Below are positions 63,072 through 64,000 of a stretch of 64,000 bases of DNA, one piece after another. Each line of letters starts with the position of its first letter. The stretch's first letter is position 1. Both the position numbers and the translations under genes were made by a program. Source of the DNA: Streptomyces durocortorensis (lineage in GTDB: Bacteria > Actinomycetota > Actinomycetes > Streptomycetales > Streptomycetaceae); NCBI RefSeq assembly GCF_031760065.1, contig NZ_CP134500.1, positions 2,046,001 to 2,110,000 of the forward strand, written 5' to 3'. The notes below the pieces were generated by a model. It was not told the origin of the DNA, made no database searches, and saw nothing but the letters and a program-made list of their open reading frames with translations.

Positions 63072-63502
63072 GTCTGATCACACCCTCGGTCGGTCCGCCT
63101 TGCCGGCCCGGAAGCGTGCACCAGAGCGCGCCCCGTCGCTTCCATCGTGCCACCAACTCCCCCCTGGTCGCTGCCGGGTGACGGAACGGAGTGACCGGAT
63201 CTCGCCACCCTCACCACCGGGCCGGCTCCGCTCCCACCTGTGCGCCTGCTGTGAAATCAGGGCGGCCGGATATCCGTAACGGCGATCGTTCCCGTATCCC
63301 CACACTTCGTTCACAGGAAATTACAAGGTACGCATGCGACGTAATTCACCCCGCTCACCCCTCTGTCGTTATGCCCCATTTGAGCGGGACCAAATGGGCC
63401 ATAGCGGGCGGTGTTCGACGGTTTCACATTCGAATAGAGAGGAACACGCGATATCTCATCGCAGTTTTACGCGAGGCAATCGACCGGTCTAAAGTCCCTG
63501 AG
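63072..63502. other. Intergenic region, 431 bp
   Basis: No gene seen. The right 200 bp is less GC-rich and probably the promoter of the acyltransferase gene; it contains the 13-bp dyad at 63370-63403. Confidence 0.6.
63370..63403. promoter_or_regulatory. 13-bp dyad operator candidate
   Basis: Arms 63370-63382 and 63391-63403 match in 12 of 13 positions, centre 8 nt, 100 bp upstream of the acyltransferase start. Likely binding site of a dimeric regulator. Confidence 0.45.
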
Positions 63503-64000
63503 ATGTTCCAAGCTCCGAGCGCATTTCAGAGGGCCCCGCTCCCCCCGGCGACCCGGGAGTCGGAGCCCAGACACGAGCAGGCACTCACCGCCACCGCTCC
63601 GCCGCCCGCGGGGGCGAAGAAGCGTGATCCCTACTTCGACAACGTGAAGTATCTGGCCATCGTCCTCGTCGCGGTGGCGCACGCCTGGGAACCCGTGATG
63701 GACGGCAGCCGGGCGACCCGGGCGCTGTACATGATCGTGTACACGTTCCACATGCCGGCGTTCATCCTCATCTCCGGCTACTTCTCCCGCTCGTTCGACA
63801 TGACGCCGAGCAAGGTGAAGCGGCTGATCGCCTCGGTCGTCGTGCCGTACGTGCTGTTCGAGACGGCGTATTCGCTCTTCAAGCGGTACGCGGGCGATTC
63901 GCCCGACATGGCGCTCAGCCTGACCGACCCGTTCTACCTGACCTGGTTCCTGGTCGCCCTGTTCGTCTGGCGGGTGACCACGCCGATCTGGCAGAGCCTG
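63503..64000 (+). CDS. Acyltransferase-3 family membrane protein (5' part)
   Basis: 166 codons before the window ends. Residues 1-40 are Pro/Ala-rich; then KKRDPYFDNVKYLAIVLVAV and AHAWEPVMDG with the conserved His of acyltransferase-3 proteins, followed by YMIVYTFHMPAFILISGYFS and further membrane segments. Proteins of this family transfer acyl groups to sugars or peptidoglycan on the outer membrane face. ATG 63503 lies after a long intergenic region with a dyad. The substrate is unknown; C-terminus not seen. Confidence 0.85.
   Translation, partial: MFQAPSAFQRAPLPPATRESEPRHEQALTATAPPPAGAKKRDPYFDNVKYLAIVLVAVAHAWEPVMDGSRATRALYMIVYTFHMPAFILISGYFSRSFDMTPSKVKRLIASVVVPYVLFETAYSLFKRYAGDSPDMALSLTDPFYLTWFLVALFVWRVTTPIWQSL

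Overview
The window is high-GC actinobacterial chromosome, almost certainly Streptomyces. G/C-rich third codon positions create long antisense reading frames throughout. Start codons are often GTG, and the gene order matches my memory of the Streptomyces coelicolor core segment running from rsfS/nadD through proBA, obg-rpmA-rplU, rne, mreBCD-pbp2-rodA, ndk-folC-valS and clpX-clpP-clpP-tig. Most genes lie on the minus strand. No plasmid, phage, transposase or CRISPR array was seen. Locus-tag and literature parallels are from memory, not from a search.

Region 1 (1-18.3 kb): partial rsfS, a degenerate LCP-type envelope protein, nadD, two tiny membrane proteins, an M48 peptidase, two membrane proteins sharing a cytosolic motif, proA, a small conserved gene, proB, then a cell-wall glycopolymer set. 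That set is a TagF-like polymerase, a GT2 glycosyltransferase, a membrane-bound TagF-like transferase and a fused cytidylyltransferase/reductase of the Bcs1 (TarI-TarJ) type. The fusion implies CDP-ribitol rather than CDP-glycerol as the polymer precursor. In S. coelicolor this neighbourhood is linked to spore-wall anionic glycopolymers and the MreB spore-wall complex.

Region 2 (18.6-21.0 kb): obg-rpmA-rplU with structured leader and intergenic hairpins.

Region 3 (21.1-34.5 kb): an apparent accessory block between rplU and rne. It holds two modules. The first, on the plus strand, is a Tat-type exported protein of about 1,125 residues (two ALF-repeat blocks, two Ala-rich coils, a hydrophobic C-terminus), two roughly four-helix membrane proteins and a small secreted protein; a 7-nt tandem repeat sits between the membrane genes. 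The second is a Wbp-like pathway for a 2,3-diacetamido-2,3-dideoxy-hexuronate (aminotransferase, 3-dehydrogenase, GT4, GT2 and UDP-GlcNAc 6-dehydrogenase on the minus strand, with the N-acetyltransferase convergent on the plus strand). No flippase, polymerase or 2-epimerase is present.

Region 4 (34.5-64 kb): core genes. RNase E/G with ten or so repeats of an Arg/Lys motif, a radical-SAM pair (TIGR03936/TIGR03960 types) flanking a repetitive hydrophobic protein, a CYTH-CHAD protein, the rodA-pbp2-mreD-mreC-mreB cluster, ndk, a DUF4233-like membrane protein, folC, valS, a PQGY-rich membrane protein, clpX, clpP2, clpP1 (with a ClgR-like operator), tig, tRNA-Pro, tRNA-Gly, a small membrane protein and the start of an acyltransferase-3 protein. 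Strong hairpin terminators mark most transcription-unit ends.
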